A stretch of 40,540 nucleotides of DNA from JBAYJM01 sp964350585 (GTDB lineage Bacteria; Patescibacteriota; Patescibacteriia; 2-01-FULL-39-33). Location: the NCBI GenBank assembly GCA_964350585.1, contig CAYGKC010000006.1, positions 1 to 40,540 of the forward strand, read 5' to 3'. Each line of letters opens with the position of its first letter. Position 1 is the stretch's first letter. The notes under the pieces were generated by a model. That model was given only the letters and a program-made list of their open reading frames with translations, ran no database searches and was not told the DNA's origin. This document shows, in pieces, positions 8,062 to 15,830 of this stretch. The position numbers and the translations under genes are program-made.

Positions 8062-8161
8062 NNNNNNNNNNNNNNNNNNNNNNNNNNNNNNNNNNNNNNN
8101 NNNNNNNNNNNNNNNNNNNNNNNNNNNNNNNNNNNNNNNNNNNNNNNNNNNNNNNNNNNNN
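8062..8161. other. Assembly gap 2 (100 N), probably false
   Basis: Exactly 100 N. The 21 bases before it (8041-8061) are identical to the 21 bases after it (8162-8182), which is what unmerged overlapping contig ends look like. The real chromosome is probably continuous here, with a single copy of those bases. Confidence 0.9.
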
Positions 8162-8183
8162 ACTGGAAAGAGCTTAATATAAT

Positions 8184-9686
8184 ATGGCACAAAAAAATAA
8201 AAATAAATTAGAAATGGTTCCCGCAGCTTTAGTTTGGCTGACTTTTTTAATTATCGGAGTTGTTTCTGTTTTTAATTCGCTTTGGGCTATTTATTTTATA
8301 ATAATTTTTTCAGTCTATTGGATAGTTCGATTATTTTATATGATGTACTGGTTGGTTCAATCTTGGATTATGTACAGAGTCAGTCAAAGAAAAAATTGGT
8401 TTGAAAAACTTAAACAACTGCCCAAAAATTACTCTGATTATTATCATGTTATTACTTACCCTACTTACAAAGAGCCTTATGAAGTTATTGCCAGGTCTTT
8501 TGATAAATTACTCCAAACTGATTATCCCAAGGATAAAATTATTGTAGCTCTTGGTGGTGAGGATAGAGATAGGGCAAACTTTGAGAAAATTGCAGAAAAA
8601 ATCAAAGCAAATTACGGTGACAAATTTTTTAAATTATTAATAACCGTACATGAATATAAACCGGATGAACTTGCGGGCAAGGGAGCAAATGTCCATTACA
8701 TGGAGCAAAATTTAAAGAAGGTAATTGATGATCTAAGTATTCCTTATGAAAATATTATTGTTTCTTGTTTTGACATAGAAACCTTGCCTCATCCGCAATA
8801 TTTTTCTTACCTTACTTATAAATATTTAACCCATCCAAACCCAACTCATGCCAGCTATCAGCCGTTGATTTTGTATAATAACAATATCTGGGAGTCAAAT
8901 CCTATTATAAGGGTGGTAGCCTGCGCTACTACTTTTTGGCTTTTAACTGATATGTCCAGGCCTGACAGGTTATTGACTTTTTCTTCTCATAGCATGAGTT
9001 TTAAGATGCTTGTTGATGTTGGTTTTCATGATAAAACTATAGTAACTGAAGATTCTAGAATTTGTTTGCAAGCAATGGTAACTTATGACGGAGATTATGA
9101 AGTTGTACCTATGTTTATAACTCTTTCGATGGATACTGTGCACGTGGGTAACTTTATTAAGAGTGTTAAGAACCAATATAAGCAAATGAGAAGATGGGCA
9201 TGGGGCGTAGAACATTTTCCTTGGATGTGGGATAATTTTTTTGGCAAGAAAAAGAATTTGCGCATTCCTTTGAAAAAACGCATAAGGTATTTATGGAATC
9301 AAACAGAAGGAATGTATTCATGGGCAACAGCTCCCTTACTTATTCTAATTATGGGAAGATTGCCACTGTGGTTGGCATCTGATTCTGTAAAAGCGACTGC
9401 TTTCTTTCAAAATGCTCCAAAGACTTTAGAGACGTTGATGTTAATTGGCATGGTTGGGCTTGTGTTAAATACAATAATGTATGCAGTTATGCTTCCGCCA
9501 AAACCTAAGGAAAAGAATTTTTTAAATTATATAATTATGGTAGCGCAATGGATTGTATTCCCGTTTACAATGATAATATTTGGATCCATACCGGCCATTG
9601 ATGCTCAAACAAGGTTGCTTTTAGGAGGCAAATGGAAATTGGGATTTTGGGTAACTGAAAAAAAGGTATTAAAAACTCAGACTTAA
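8184..9686 (+). CDS. Membrane glycosyltransferase family 2 (cellulose-synthase-like)
   Basis: A 500-residue processive-type GT2 enzyme of the cytoplasmic membrane that would polymerise or transfer sugars from a nucleotide-sugar donor. Two hydrophobic helices occupy residues about 12-55. The catalytic domain follows, with HVITYPTYKEPYEV, LGGEDRDR, the donor-binding acidic motif CFDIETLPHP, the catalytic base motif VTEDSRI, and the QMRRWAWG motif (Q-x-x-R-W) typical of synthase-type GT2 proteins. Three to four further membrane helices follow in the last 150 residues (LLILIMGRLPLWL, LMLIGMVGLVLN, FPFTMIIFG). It opens a run of three GT2 genes, DUF4012 and mreB with gaps of 1-10 nt or overlaps, so it is probably cotranscribed with them. 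The sugar is not predictable. Confidence 0.88.
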   Translation: MAQKNKNKLEMVPAALVWLTFLIIGVVSVFNSLWAIYFIIIFSVYWIVRLFYMMYWLVQSWIMYRVSQRKNWFEKLKQLPKNYSDYYHVITYPTYKEPYEVIARSFDKLLQTDYPKDKIIVALGGEDRDRANFEKIAEKIKANYGDKFFKLLITVHEYKPDELAGKGANVHYMEQNLKKVIDDLSIPYENIIVSCFDIETLPHPQYFSYLTYKYLTHPNPTHASYQPLILYNNNIWESNPIIRVVACATTFWLLTDMSRPDRLLTFSSHSMSFKMLVDVGFHDKTIVTEDSRICLQAMVTYDGDYEVVPMFITLSMDTVHVGNFIKSVKNQYKQMRRWAWGVEHFPWMWDNFFGKKKNLRIPLKKRIRYLWNQTEGMYSWATAPLLILIMGRLPLWLASDSVKATAFFQNAPKTLETLMLIGMVGLVLNTIMYAVMLPPKPKEKNFLNYIIMVAQWIVFPFTMIIFGSIPAIDAQTRLLLGGKWKLGFWVTEKKVLKTQT

Positions 9687-9689
9687 TAT

Positions 9690-10727
9690 ATGAATTCACC
9701 GAAAGTAACAATTCAAATAATAACTTGGAATAGTTTGAGATATATTTCAGGCTGTCTAAACTCTATTTTTCAGCAAACGTATCGGGATTTTCAGATTTTG
9801 GTAATTGATAGCGGTTCACAAGACGGAACATTGGAATTTTTGAGGAATAACTATCCTGATGTTGCGGTTTTCCAAAATCATAAGAATTTAGGGTTTGCCA
9901 AATCAAATAATCAAGGTTTTAAACTTTTAAATTCTCCATTTGTATTGCTTTGCAATGCTGATATTATATTGGAAAGCGATTGGTTGGAAAAAGCTATGAA
10001 CATTGCCGATTCTCCAAAATACTCCGATTACGGCTCATTTGGGGGGAAATTATTAAAAATGAAATTAAAGGATAATGATATAAACGAAATAGACAAGTTA
10101 AATTTAATTGATTCCTGCGGACTTAAAATTTTGCCCCAAAGGCTGATTGTAGAAATCGGTGCAGGCGAGGATGGAAGTCTTTATAATAATGTTTGCGATG
10201 TTTTTGGACATAGCGCCGCTTTGGTTTTATATAGGAAAGAAGCGCTTATTAACAGTGCCATAAAAATAGATGGTAGTGAAGAATTGGAATTTTTTGACGA
10301 GGATTTTTTCTCCTATAAAGAAGATGTTGACTTGGCTTGGAGAATGCAATTATTTGGATGGAAGTCTATTTATGATCCTTCATTAGTCGCTTACCATGCC
10401 AGATCTACCAGTGGAAGTGAAAAAACTTCTTTAAAAGATTCTATAAAAAATAAAAAATGCCAGTCACCATTGGCAAAATTTTATTCCTATAGGAATCATT
10501 TTCTCCTTTTGTTAAAAAACGAGTATAAAGCTAATATTCGAAAAGATTTTTGGAAAATATTTTGGTTTGAATTGAAGAAATTCATCTTTTATTTATTATT
10601 TGATATTAAAAATATAAAAGCCCTGTTTGAAGCTATGTCTTTGCGTCAAAAAATGAAAAAGAAGAGTGACTTTATACAAGCTAATGACAAATCAGACAGT
10701 CAAATGATTTATAAATGGATTCAATAA
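9690..10727 (+). CDS. Glycosyltransferase family 2, rhamnosyltransferase-like
   Basis: 345 residues, cytoplasmic or membrane-associated, starting 3 nt after the previous stop. The GT-A fold is visible at the N-terminus: VTIQIITWNSLRYISGCLNS, LVIDSGSQDGT (donor nucleotide Asp), FQNHKNLGFAKSNNQGF, and LLCNADIIL as the metal-binding DxD-type motif. Further on, the acceptor-side motif FFSYKEDVDLAWRMQLFGW contains the acidic pair E-D-V-D-L-x-W-R, typical of the WbbL/rhamnosyltransferase-like branch. The C-terminal 100 residues are basic with an amphipathic or weakly hydrophobic helix (FWFELKKFIFYLLF). Most likely adds one sugar to a lipid-linked surface glycan; donor and acceptor unknown. Confidence 0.86.
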   Translation: MNSPKVTIQIITWNSLRYISGCLNSIFQQTYRDFQILVIDSGSQDGTLEFLRNNYPDVAVFQNHKNLGFAKSNNQGFKLLNSPFVLLCNADIILESDWLEKAMNIADSPKYSDYGSFGGKLLKMKLKDNDINEIDKLNLIDSCGLKILPQRLIVEIGAGEDGSLYNNVCDVFGHSAALVLYRKEALINSAIKIDGSEELEFFDEDFFSYKEDVDLAWRMQLFGWKSIYDPSLVAYHARSTSGSEKTSLKDSIKNKKCQSPLAKFYSYRNHFLLLLKNEYKANIRKDFWKIFWFELKKFIFYLLFDIKNIKALFEAMSLRQKMKKKSDFIQANDKSDSQMIYKWIQ

Positions 10728-10737
10728 TTTTAATAAT

Positions 10738-11535
10738 ATGGAAATTTCATTTATTATTAATAATTTCAATACTTGCGGATTACTCAAGCAGTGCATAAAA
10801 GGAATTTACAAATTTCCTCCTAAGGTTGAGTATGAAATTATTGTTGTGGATAATAATTCACAGGATTTTTCTGCTCAGATGGTTAAAGAATCATTTCCAA
10901 ACGTTAATTTAATAGCCTCGAAAGAAAATCTGGGCCATCATAAAGGCAACAATCTTGGCATAAAAAATTCCAAAGGACGGTATATAGTTATTTTAAATAC
11001 TGATATTGCAGTAATGGATAACGCCTTTGACAAGCTTTATGAATTTATGGAGCAGAATCAACAATGCGCGCTAGTAGGCCCTAAGCTTAAAAATCCTGAT
11101 GGCTCGACGCAAATGTCTTGCATGAGATTTCCAACATTGTTTATGCCTCTGTATCGCAGGACATTTTTGGGAAAATTGCCCTGGGCAAAAAAAGCTCAAG
11201 AAGATTATTTAATGACAGATTTTAACCATACAGAAATTAAGGAAGTGGATTGGATCCTTGGCGCTTGTGTTATGGTAAGAAGAGAGGCAGTTGAAAAAGC
11301 CGGATTTATGGATGAGAAATTATTCTTGTATTTTGGTGATGTGGCTTGGTGTAAGAGATTTTGGCAATTTGGCTATAAGGTTTTCTTTTTTCCGGAAGTG
11401 CAAATTGTTCATTACCATAAAAGGGAATCAGCCAGTTCTGGAATATTGTCAAAAGTGTTTTGGATTCATATTCTTGATTGGTTAAAGTTTTTAAATAATT
11501 ATTCAAAAGATGTTTCAACCAAACCAATTAGATAA
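10738..11535 (+). CDS. Glycosyltransferase family 2
   Basis: 265 residues, shorter than its neighbour because it ends soon after the catalytic domain. N-terminal motifs are ISFIINNFNTCGLLKQC, IIVVDNNSQDFS, KENLGHHKGNNLGIK and VILNTDIAV (the metal-binding DxD position reads NTD). KNPDGSTQMSC and WILGACVMVRREAVEKAGF lie in the acceptor region, followed by LYFGDVAWCKRFWQFGY, the family's E/D-D-x-D/E-W-C-x-R motif. It starts 10 nt after the preceding gene and its last 26 nt overlap the start of the DUF4012 gene, which supports translational coupling within one operon. Role: transfer of a sugar during surface glycan assembly; specificity unknown. Confidence 0.86.
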   Translation: MEISFIINNFNTCGLLKQCIKGIYKFPPKVEYEIIVVDNNSQDFSAQMVKESFPNVNLIASKENLGHHKGNNLGIKNSKGRYIVILNTDIAVMDNAFDKLYEFMEQNQQCALVGPKLKNPDGSTQMSCMRFPTLFMPLYRRTFLGKLPWAKKAQEDYLMTDFNHTEIKEVDWILGACVMVRREAVEKAGFMDEKLFLYFGDVAWCKRFWQFGYKVFFFPEVQIVHYHKRESASSGILSKVFWIHILDWLKFLNNYSKDVSTKPIR

Positions 11536-13480
11536 CCAAGTGACTTTTGAAGGTCAATTAAAGCCAAAGAAAAAAAAGAAATGGCTATTGCTAATAGTCG
11601 TTATTTTATTTTTAATTTTTGCTTTGGCAACCATACTGCTTTATCCGGCAGTAGTTAACGGTTATCGTATTTATACCAGGGTAAACGATATAAAATCAAG
11701 AATAGAACCGGCTATGATAACGGCTCAGGAAGGGGATTTAAGTAGTACTAGAAACGCATTGAAAGAAACAAGAGAAGATCTTATATATGTTAATGAAAGA
11801 ATGTCAAAGTTGGGCGTAATCAGTCTTTTGCCGCAAGTAAGAGACAAGTTAAGCGTTGCAGACCACTTGCTTAAGGCTTCAATTAAGCTTCTGGGGAGTT
11901 TTGATCAAATAATTGGTATGATCTCGCTAGTAGATATGGAAAATACTGATATGGACAATGTTGTTAATCAAATCGGCTTGGGAAACGACAAAAAAGAAGT
12001 TTTGAAAGCGATTAGAAAAAACAGCAATAATTTTGAAAAAATAAGTAAAGATCTTGATGAAGCTAAAGAAGAGCTCGCCTTGATAACTTCAAATGATCTT
12101 ATGGGAAAATATGGCAGTCAGTTGGCTGTATTTTATAAGTCAATTTCTGAAATAGTGAAAAATAGTCAGATGGCCTTGCCGTTATTGGAACAGTTACCAG
12201 AAATACTGGGCGAAGGCCAGGAAAAAACATACTTGCTTTTATTCCAAAATAATATGGAGATGAGGGCTACCGGTGGTTTTATAGGAAGCTACGCAATTTT
12301 AAAAATCAAAGACGGTGAAATAGTTTCAATGGCCATTGATGACATTTATAATCTTGATAAGCATTCCAAAGATAAACTAAATGCAGTTGCTCCTGCACCC
12401 ATACAAACATACATCAAGCAGAAGTATTGGTTTATGCGCGACTCTAACTGGTGGCCAGATTGGCCAACTTCAGCAAGGCAAATTGCATGGTTTTTTAATG
12501 CAGAAAGGAAATTTGCCGGCTTGCCCTATGAGAATATTGATGGTGTTATTGGCATAACTCCGGATTTTATTGCAGATTTACTTTTAATTGCTGGTGAAAT
12601 TGAAATTTATGGCAAAAAATTTAAAGCTGAAAACTTTACAATGGATTTGGAAATGTTTGTTGAATTCGACTATGAAAAAGAAGGTATTCCCATAGACCAA
12701 AGAAAATCAATTATTGGAACAATGGCCGAAGTGCTTTTGAAAAGAATGCAGAACATGCCTCCATCATCGCTGATTAATTTATGGACTTTAATGAGTCAAA
12801 GCATGGATGAAAAACATATTTTATTATATTTCCATGATGAAGAAGTCCAGAAATATTTTTCAGAACAGAATTGGTCAGGAGCTATAGCCCAGACTGATTA
12901 TGATTATATAATGGCTGTTGATAGCAACTTGGCTGCCTTAAAAACAGATTCGGTAATGGATAAGACAATTAAATATAAAGTGAAAGAAAACACAAAAGGT
13001 GAATTGGAAGCTGAATTAACTCTGGGTTATAGGCATACCGGCAAATATGTAAAAGATATAATTTCAATTTATCGCGACTATCTAAGGGTTTATATTCCTG
13101 CTGGAGCGAGAATAAAAAAGGTTAAAATTTTAGAAGATAACAAGGAGCAAATACTTAAGCCCGAAGAAATTTTAACTTATAGCGAATCAGGAAAAAGTGT
13201 CGCAGCAGTATTTTTTACAGTTGATTTTAATAAGCAAAAATACATTGTATTGGAATATGATTTGCCCAGCCATATTAGGGAAAACTATAAAAATGGCATG
13301 TATAAATTATTTGTTCAAAAACAGCCGGGGACTAGTGGACATAAGACAGAAATTGATTTAGAATTTAATCGTAATATAAGTGCTTATGATTATTTAGTAA
13401 ATCCTGTAATTCTAGATAGGCACAATATAAATTGGAAGACTGATTTAAGGAAAGATAGAATTTTTAGTATTAAATTTTAG
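11510..13480 (+). CDS. DUF4012 membrane-anchored protein
   Basis: 656 residues. A basic stretch (KPKKKKK) precedes one membrane helix at about residues 24-46, so the bulk is extracytoplasmic. The DUF4012 hallmark YLLLFQNNMEMRATGGFIG sits near residue 245, with the companion motifs MRDSNWWPDWPTSARQ and GVIGITPDFIADLL. Members of this family are common in Patescibacteria and in some Firmicutes and Actinobacteria and typically lie beside glycosyltransferase genes, as here; a role in envelope glycan attachment or export is inferred only from such context. The start at 11510 lies inside the end of the preceding gene (26-nt overlap) and the protein from there begins with a sensible cytoplasmic tail. 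The next gene (mreB) follows after 1 nt. Confidence 0.85.
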   Translation: MFQPNQLDNQVTFEGQLKPKKKKKWLLLIVVILFLIFALATILLYPAVVNGYRIYTRVNDIKSRIEPAMITAQEGDLSSTRNALKETREDLIYVNERMSKLGVISLLPQVRDKLSVADHLLKASIKLLGSFDQIIGMISLVDMENTDMDNVVNQIGLGNDKKEVLKAIRKNSNNFEKISKDLDEAKEELALITSNDLMGKYGSQLAVFYKSISEIVKNSQMALPLLEQLPEILGEGQEKTYLLLFQNNMEMRATGGFIGSYAILKIKDGEIVSMAIDDIYNLDKHSKDKLNAVAPAPIQTYIKQKYWFMRDSNWWPDWPTSARQIAWFFNAERKFAGLPYENIDGVIGITPDFIADLLLIAGEIEIYGKKFKAENFTMDLEMFVEFDYEKEGIPIDQRKSIIGTMAEVLLKRMQNMPPSSLINLWTLMSQSMDEKHILLYFHDEEVQKYFSEQNWSGAIAQTDYDYIMAVDSNLAALKTDSVMDKTIKYKVKENTKGELEAELTLGYRHTGKYVKDIISIYRDYLRVYIPAGARIKKVKILEDNKEQILKPEEILTYSESGKSVAAVFFTVDFNKQKYIVLEYDLPSHIRENYKNGMYKLFVQKQPGTSGHKTEIDLEFNRNISAYDYLVNPVILDRHNINWKTDLRKDRIFSIKF

Positions 13481-13481
13481 C

Positions 13482-14492
13482 ATGATTTTTTTAAAAAAAA
13501 TTGGAATCGATCTTGGCACAACTAACGTGCTGGTTCATATTCCTAAAAAAGGAATTGTTATTAATGAGCCGTCAGTTGTAGCCATTTCTACAATAGATAA
13601 AAAAATAATTGCGGTGGGAATGGAGGCCAAAGATATGCTTGGCAGAACTCCCGATACGATTATTGCCCAAAGACCTCTTCGTGACGGCGTTATTGCTGAT
13701 TATAAAACAACAGAGGCAATGCTTAGGTATTTTATAAATAAGGCTCTAGGCGGGGTAAGGCTTTTTAGACCGGAAGTTATGGTAGCTGTTCCTGCTGGTA
13801 TTACTTCAACTGAAAGAAGGGCTGTAATAGATGCAACGATTGCAGCGGGAGCAAAAGCGGCATATATAATCAAGGAGCCGATTGTAGCTGCTATTGGTGC
13901 GGGTATTCCTATCGGATCAGCATCTGGGCATATGATTATTGATATTGGTGGAGGAACTTCTGAGATAGCAGTGATTTCTCTTGGGGGAATTGTCAGTTCT
14001 ACATCCGTAAGAATAGGCGGAAACAAATTTGATGTAGCAATTTCAGAGCATATAAGAAGAAGATATAATTTGGCTATAGGCGAAAGAACGGCTGAAGAAG
14101 TTAAAATAAATATCGGTTCGGCAATGTACCTAAATGAAAAATTGTATATGGATGTCAAGGGAAGAGATATGATAACAGGACTGCCCAGGATTGTAAGTAT
14201 CAGTTCAGATGACATAACAGATGCCATTCAAGCGGAGCTTGAAGGTATTGTGGGAGCAGTTAAGTCTGTTTTGAATAATACTCCTCCGGAATTATCGGCC
14301 GATGTAATTGATAAAGGTATAGTAATGTCAGGCGGCACGAGTTTGCTCAGGAACATTGATAAGCTTGTTACCCAGCATACGGGGATATCATCTTTTATTG
14401 CAGAAGATTCCCTTTATTGTGTCGCAAAAGGTACCGGAATTGCTCTTGAGAATTTAGAAAGTTATAAGAGAAGTATTTTGGCGACGAAATAG
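13482..14492 (+). CDS. mreB: MreB-like actin homolog, canonical nucleotide site (paralog 1)
   Basis: Bacterial actin that forms membrane-bound filaments guiding cell-wall synthesis. 336 residues, normal length. Actin-fold motifs: phosphate-1 GIDLGTTNVLVH at residue 8; connect-1 RPLRDGVIADYKTTEAML; MVAVPAGITSTERRA; KEPIVAAIGAGIPI; phosphate-2 IDIGGGTSEIAVISLGG with the key Asp at 154; adenosine motif VMSGGTSLLRNID; and VAKGTGIALEN at the end. All nucleotide-contacting residues look intact, in contrast to the second MreB at 22546. It starts one base after the DUF4012 stop and ends the polysaccharide block, rather than being in an mreBCD cluster. It may link filament position to glycan assembly (inference). 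Confidence 0.93.
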   Translation: MIFLKKIGIDLGTTNVLVHIPKKGIVINEPSVVAISTIDKKIIAVGMEAKDMLGRTPDTIIAQRPLRDGVIADYKTTEAMLRYFINKALGGVRLFRPEVMVAVPAGITSTERRAVIDATIAAGAKAAYIIKEPIVAAIGAGIPIGSASGHMIIDIGGGTSEIAVISLGGIVSSTSVRIGGNKFDVAISEHIRRRYNLAIGERTAEEVKINIGSAMYLNEKLYMDVKGRDMITGLPRIVSISSDDITDAIQAELEGIVGAVKSVLNNTPPELSADVIDKGIVMSGGTSLLRNIDKLVTQHTGISSFIAEDSLYCVAKGTGIALENLESYKRSILATK

Positions 14493-14509
14493 AGAACTAT
14501 TTTTTGTTT

Positions 14510-14536
14510 GTTACTTCTTTTTAGAAAAGAAGTAAC
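14510..14536. repeat. Perfect 12-bp inverted repeat
   Basis: GTTACTTCTTTT (14510-14521) and its exact complement AAAAGAAGTAAC (14525-14536) with a 3-nt loop, beginning 18 nt after the mreB stop and followed by CAAGAAAATCGC. It could act as a transcription terminator or transcript-protecting hairpin, but there is no T-tract after it. It may instead be the outer unit of a REP-like element together with the larger repeat downstream. Confidence 0.75.
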
Positions 14537-14546
14537 CAAGAAAATC

Positions 14547-14680
14547 GCAAGCTGATAAAAATTTAATAAAATCTGTCGCAATATTCGCTAATTTATAAAT
14601 CGCTTCGCTCAAGGCATGCATAAATTTCGCTACGCGAACGCTCATATCGCTGGATTTTATTTTAAATTTTTATAGCTTGC
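14547..14680. repeat. Long imperfect inverted repeat in the 286-nt gene-free region
   Basis: The arm 14547-14573 (GCAAGCTGATAAAAA then TTTAATAAAATC) is nearly complementary to 14653-14680 (GATTTTATTTTAAA then TTTTTATAGCTTGC), with one 2-nt insertion and one missing base. Between the arms lie two similar short stretches, ATAAATCGCTTCGCTC and ATAAATTTCGCTACGCG. Together with the perfect hairpin at 14510 this makes a structured, apparently non-coding element of about 170 nt. The rest of 14681-14778 shows nothing definite apart from a weak AT-rich hairpin (AATAATG/CATTATT) touching the start codon at 14779. Confidence 0.6.
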
Positions 14681-14778
14681 AGTTTAAAATAGGAAATATC
14701 AGCACAAGATTTATTAAGGCTCGCTGGGAGTAAGATAGTGACATAGAATATAAATAATGAAGTTATTACTACATTATT

Positions 14779-15255
14779 ATGCAAGCGATATATAAAATTT
14801 TAGAGGACTTAAATATCAGATATCAAAAGGTGGATCATCCCGCGGTATTTACTTGCGAAGAAGCAAAAAAATATGAAGTGCCGGGGGTTGGTCATTGTAA
14901 GAATTTATTTTTAAGAAATAAGGCGGGGGATAGGCATTATTTAATTATATTGCCAAGCGACAAGAGAGCTGATCTCAAAAAATTAGCAGAAATATTAGAA
15001 GAAGAAAAATTGAGTTTTGCTTCAGACGAGAGATTGCAAAAATATTTAGGCCTGACGGCAGGTGCAGTATCTCCATTTGGATTAATTAATGATGAGAGTA
15101 AAGAAATCCATGTTGTTGTAGATAAAAAAATATTTAGACAAGAAAAGCTGGCGTTTCATCCAAACGTTAATACGGCAACTTTAGTAATTAGCAGTGAAGA
15201 CGTAAAGAAGTATATTGAGGCGCAAGGTAATAAATTATTGATAGTTGAAATTTAA
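14779..15255 (+). CDS. YbaK/ProX-type aminoacyl-tRNA deacylase (ProXp-ala-like)
   Basis: 158 residues, cytoplasmic. The family hydrolyses mischarged tRNA in trans; the ProX/ProXp-ala branch removes alanine from tRNA-Pro. Seen here: YQKVDHPAVFTCEEAKKY near the N-terminus, GHCKNLFLRNKAGDRHYLII (the conserved K-N-L-F-L strand), SFASDERLQKYLGLTAGAVS, then SPFGLINDESKEIHVVVDK and the near-terminal FHPNVNTATLVIS with the conserved G/F-H-P-N. These match ProX proteins better than general YbaK. The prolyl-tRNA synthetase in this window (21275-22513) lacks its own editing insert, which fits a trans-editing job. Stand-alone gene after the inverted repeats; its stop is back to back with the terminator of antisense gene B. 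Confidence 0.85.
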   Translation: MQAIYKILEDLNIRYQKVDHPAVFTCEEAKKYEVPGVGHCKNLFLRNKAGDRHYLIILPSDKRADLKKLAEILEEEKLSFASDERLQKYLGLTAGAVSPFGLINDESKEIHVVVDKKIFRQEKLAFHPNVNTATLVISSEDVKKYIEAQGNKLLIVEI

Positions 15256-15258
15256 AAT

Positions 15259-15299
15259 AAAAAAAAGACCCCGGACCACGACGTTTTTCGTGGATCCGG
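15259..15299 (-). terminator. Rho-independent terminator of antisense island gene B
   Basis: Read on the minus strand: CCGGATCCACG, a short loop, CGTGGTCCGGGGTC and then a run of eight T (complement of the A-run 15260-15267). The stem pairs 15271-15280 with 15289-15299, with one bulged base. This strong GC stem is followed by a good T-tract, starts about 40 nt beyond the stop codon at 15340, and only works in the minus direction. Confidence 0.88.
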
Positions 15300-15339
15300 A
15301 GTGGGTGGAGCGTTATGCTTCGATAAATGGAGATAATGC

Positions 15340-15708
15340 TTAATCGCCCGGCGGAATGATTGCAGGGCAATAACATACCGAGTACTGATTTTTCAGTACA
15401 TATTGCGCCCATGAAAGGACGCTGTCCTTGTACTCCTCGGGGCAATATTTAAGGAGCAGTTCTTTATGGGGCTCAAGTTGACAAGCAAATGGTCCGCCGA
15501 GACCGGTTTGGTTACGCTCGCCAGTATATGGAAGCCACCAGATTTCTTTCTCGGGCACCAGTTCTTTTTTAAAAAATTTTTCGAGAGCCTGTGCTTCTTT
15601 ATTCAGAATTTGCTCTTTTCGGATTTGATTGCCCTCGTTGTTTTGGTCGATGACATATACACCAACCATAATTACAACTAACAACAACATCAACGCCCAT
15701 GCTTTCAT
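15340..15708 (-). CDS. Antisense island gene B: membrane-anchored 122-residue protein
   Basis: Residues 1-20 form one hydrophobic helix (ALMLLLVVIMVGVYVI) preceded by Lys2, so the protein is a signal-anchored or exported protein. The rest is hydrophilic, starting with a helical, Lys/Glu-rich linker to about residue 55. A Trp-rich patch (EIWWLPYTGERN) and four cysteines follow, two as CYC near residue 112, which suggests disulfides outside the cell. GAGGAGAG lies 6 nt before ATG 15708, so the start is well supported. The gene is antisense to its neighbours, richer in G+C, and has its own perfect promoter and terminator, exactly like island gene A, although the two proteins show no similarity. 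No family recognised; function unknown. Confidence 0.78.
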   Translation of the reverse strand: MKAWALMLLLVVIMVGVYVIDQNNEGNQIRKEQILNKEAQALEKFFKKELVPEKEIWWLPYTGERNQTGLGGPFACQLEPHKELLLKYCPEEYKDSVLSWAQYVLKNQYSVCYCPAIIPPGD

Positions 15709-15764
15709 TTTCTCTCCTCAAATGGCGAACCATATTGGTCGCCCGTAAATACTGCATTCTATTA

Positions 15765-15793
15765 ATTATAGCACACATTAATAATCTTGTCAA
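15765..15793 (-). promoter_or_regulatory. Perfect consensus sigma-70 promoter of island gene B
   Basis: Minus strand TTGACA (15793-15788), a 17-nt spacer, then TATAAT (15770-15765), with TGC just before the -10 box (extended -10). A 12/12 match. The start near 15757 gives a leader of about 50 nt, which carries a small hairpin (15724-15743: GGCGAACC with GGTCGCC, one bulge) directly upstream of the ribosome binding site. Confidence 0.88.
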
Positions 15794-15815
15794 TAGCTCA
15801 CTTTTAAATTATATC
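15787..15815 (+). promoter_or_regulatory. Candidate promoter of the GT4 gene, overlapping the divergent one
   Basis: TTGTCA (15787-15792), a 17-nt spacer and TATATC (15810-15815). The -35 boxes of this and the minus-strand promoter share bases, so the two would compete for polymerase. It predicts a start about 9 nt before ATG 15831. Confidence 0.4.
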
Positions 15816-15830
15816 TAATTTTAGCTTAAA

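Noticed and set aside
7965..8192. Minus-strand frame across gap 2
   Set aside because: Open only because N codons are not stops.
13700..14227. 175-residue open frame antisense to mreB paralog 1
   Set aside because: Mirror of a well-conserved gene with no ribosome binding site or promoter; composition explained by the mreB codons.
15599..15793. 64-residue frame overlapping the start of island gene B
   Set aside because: It would begin within the promoter -35 box of gene B and is out of frame with its ribosome binding site.
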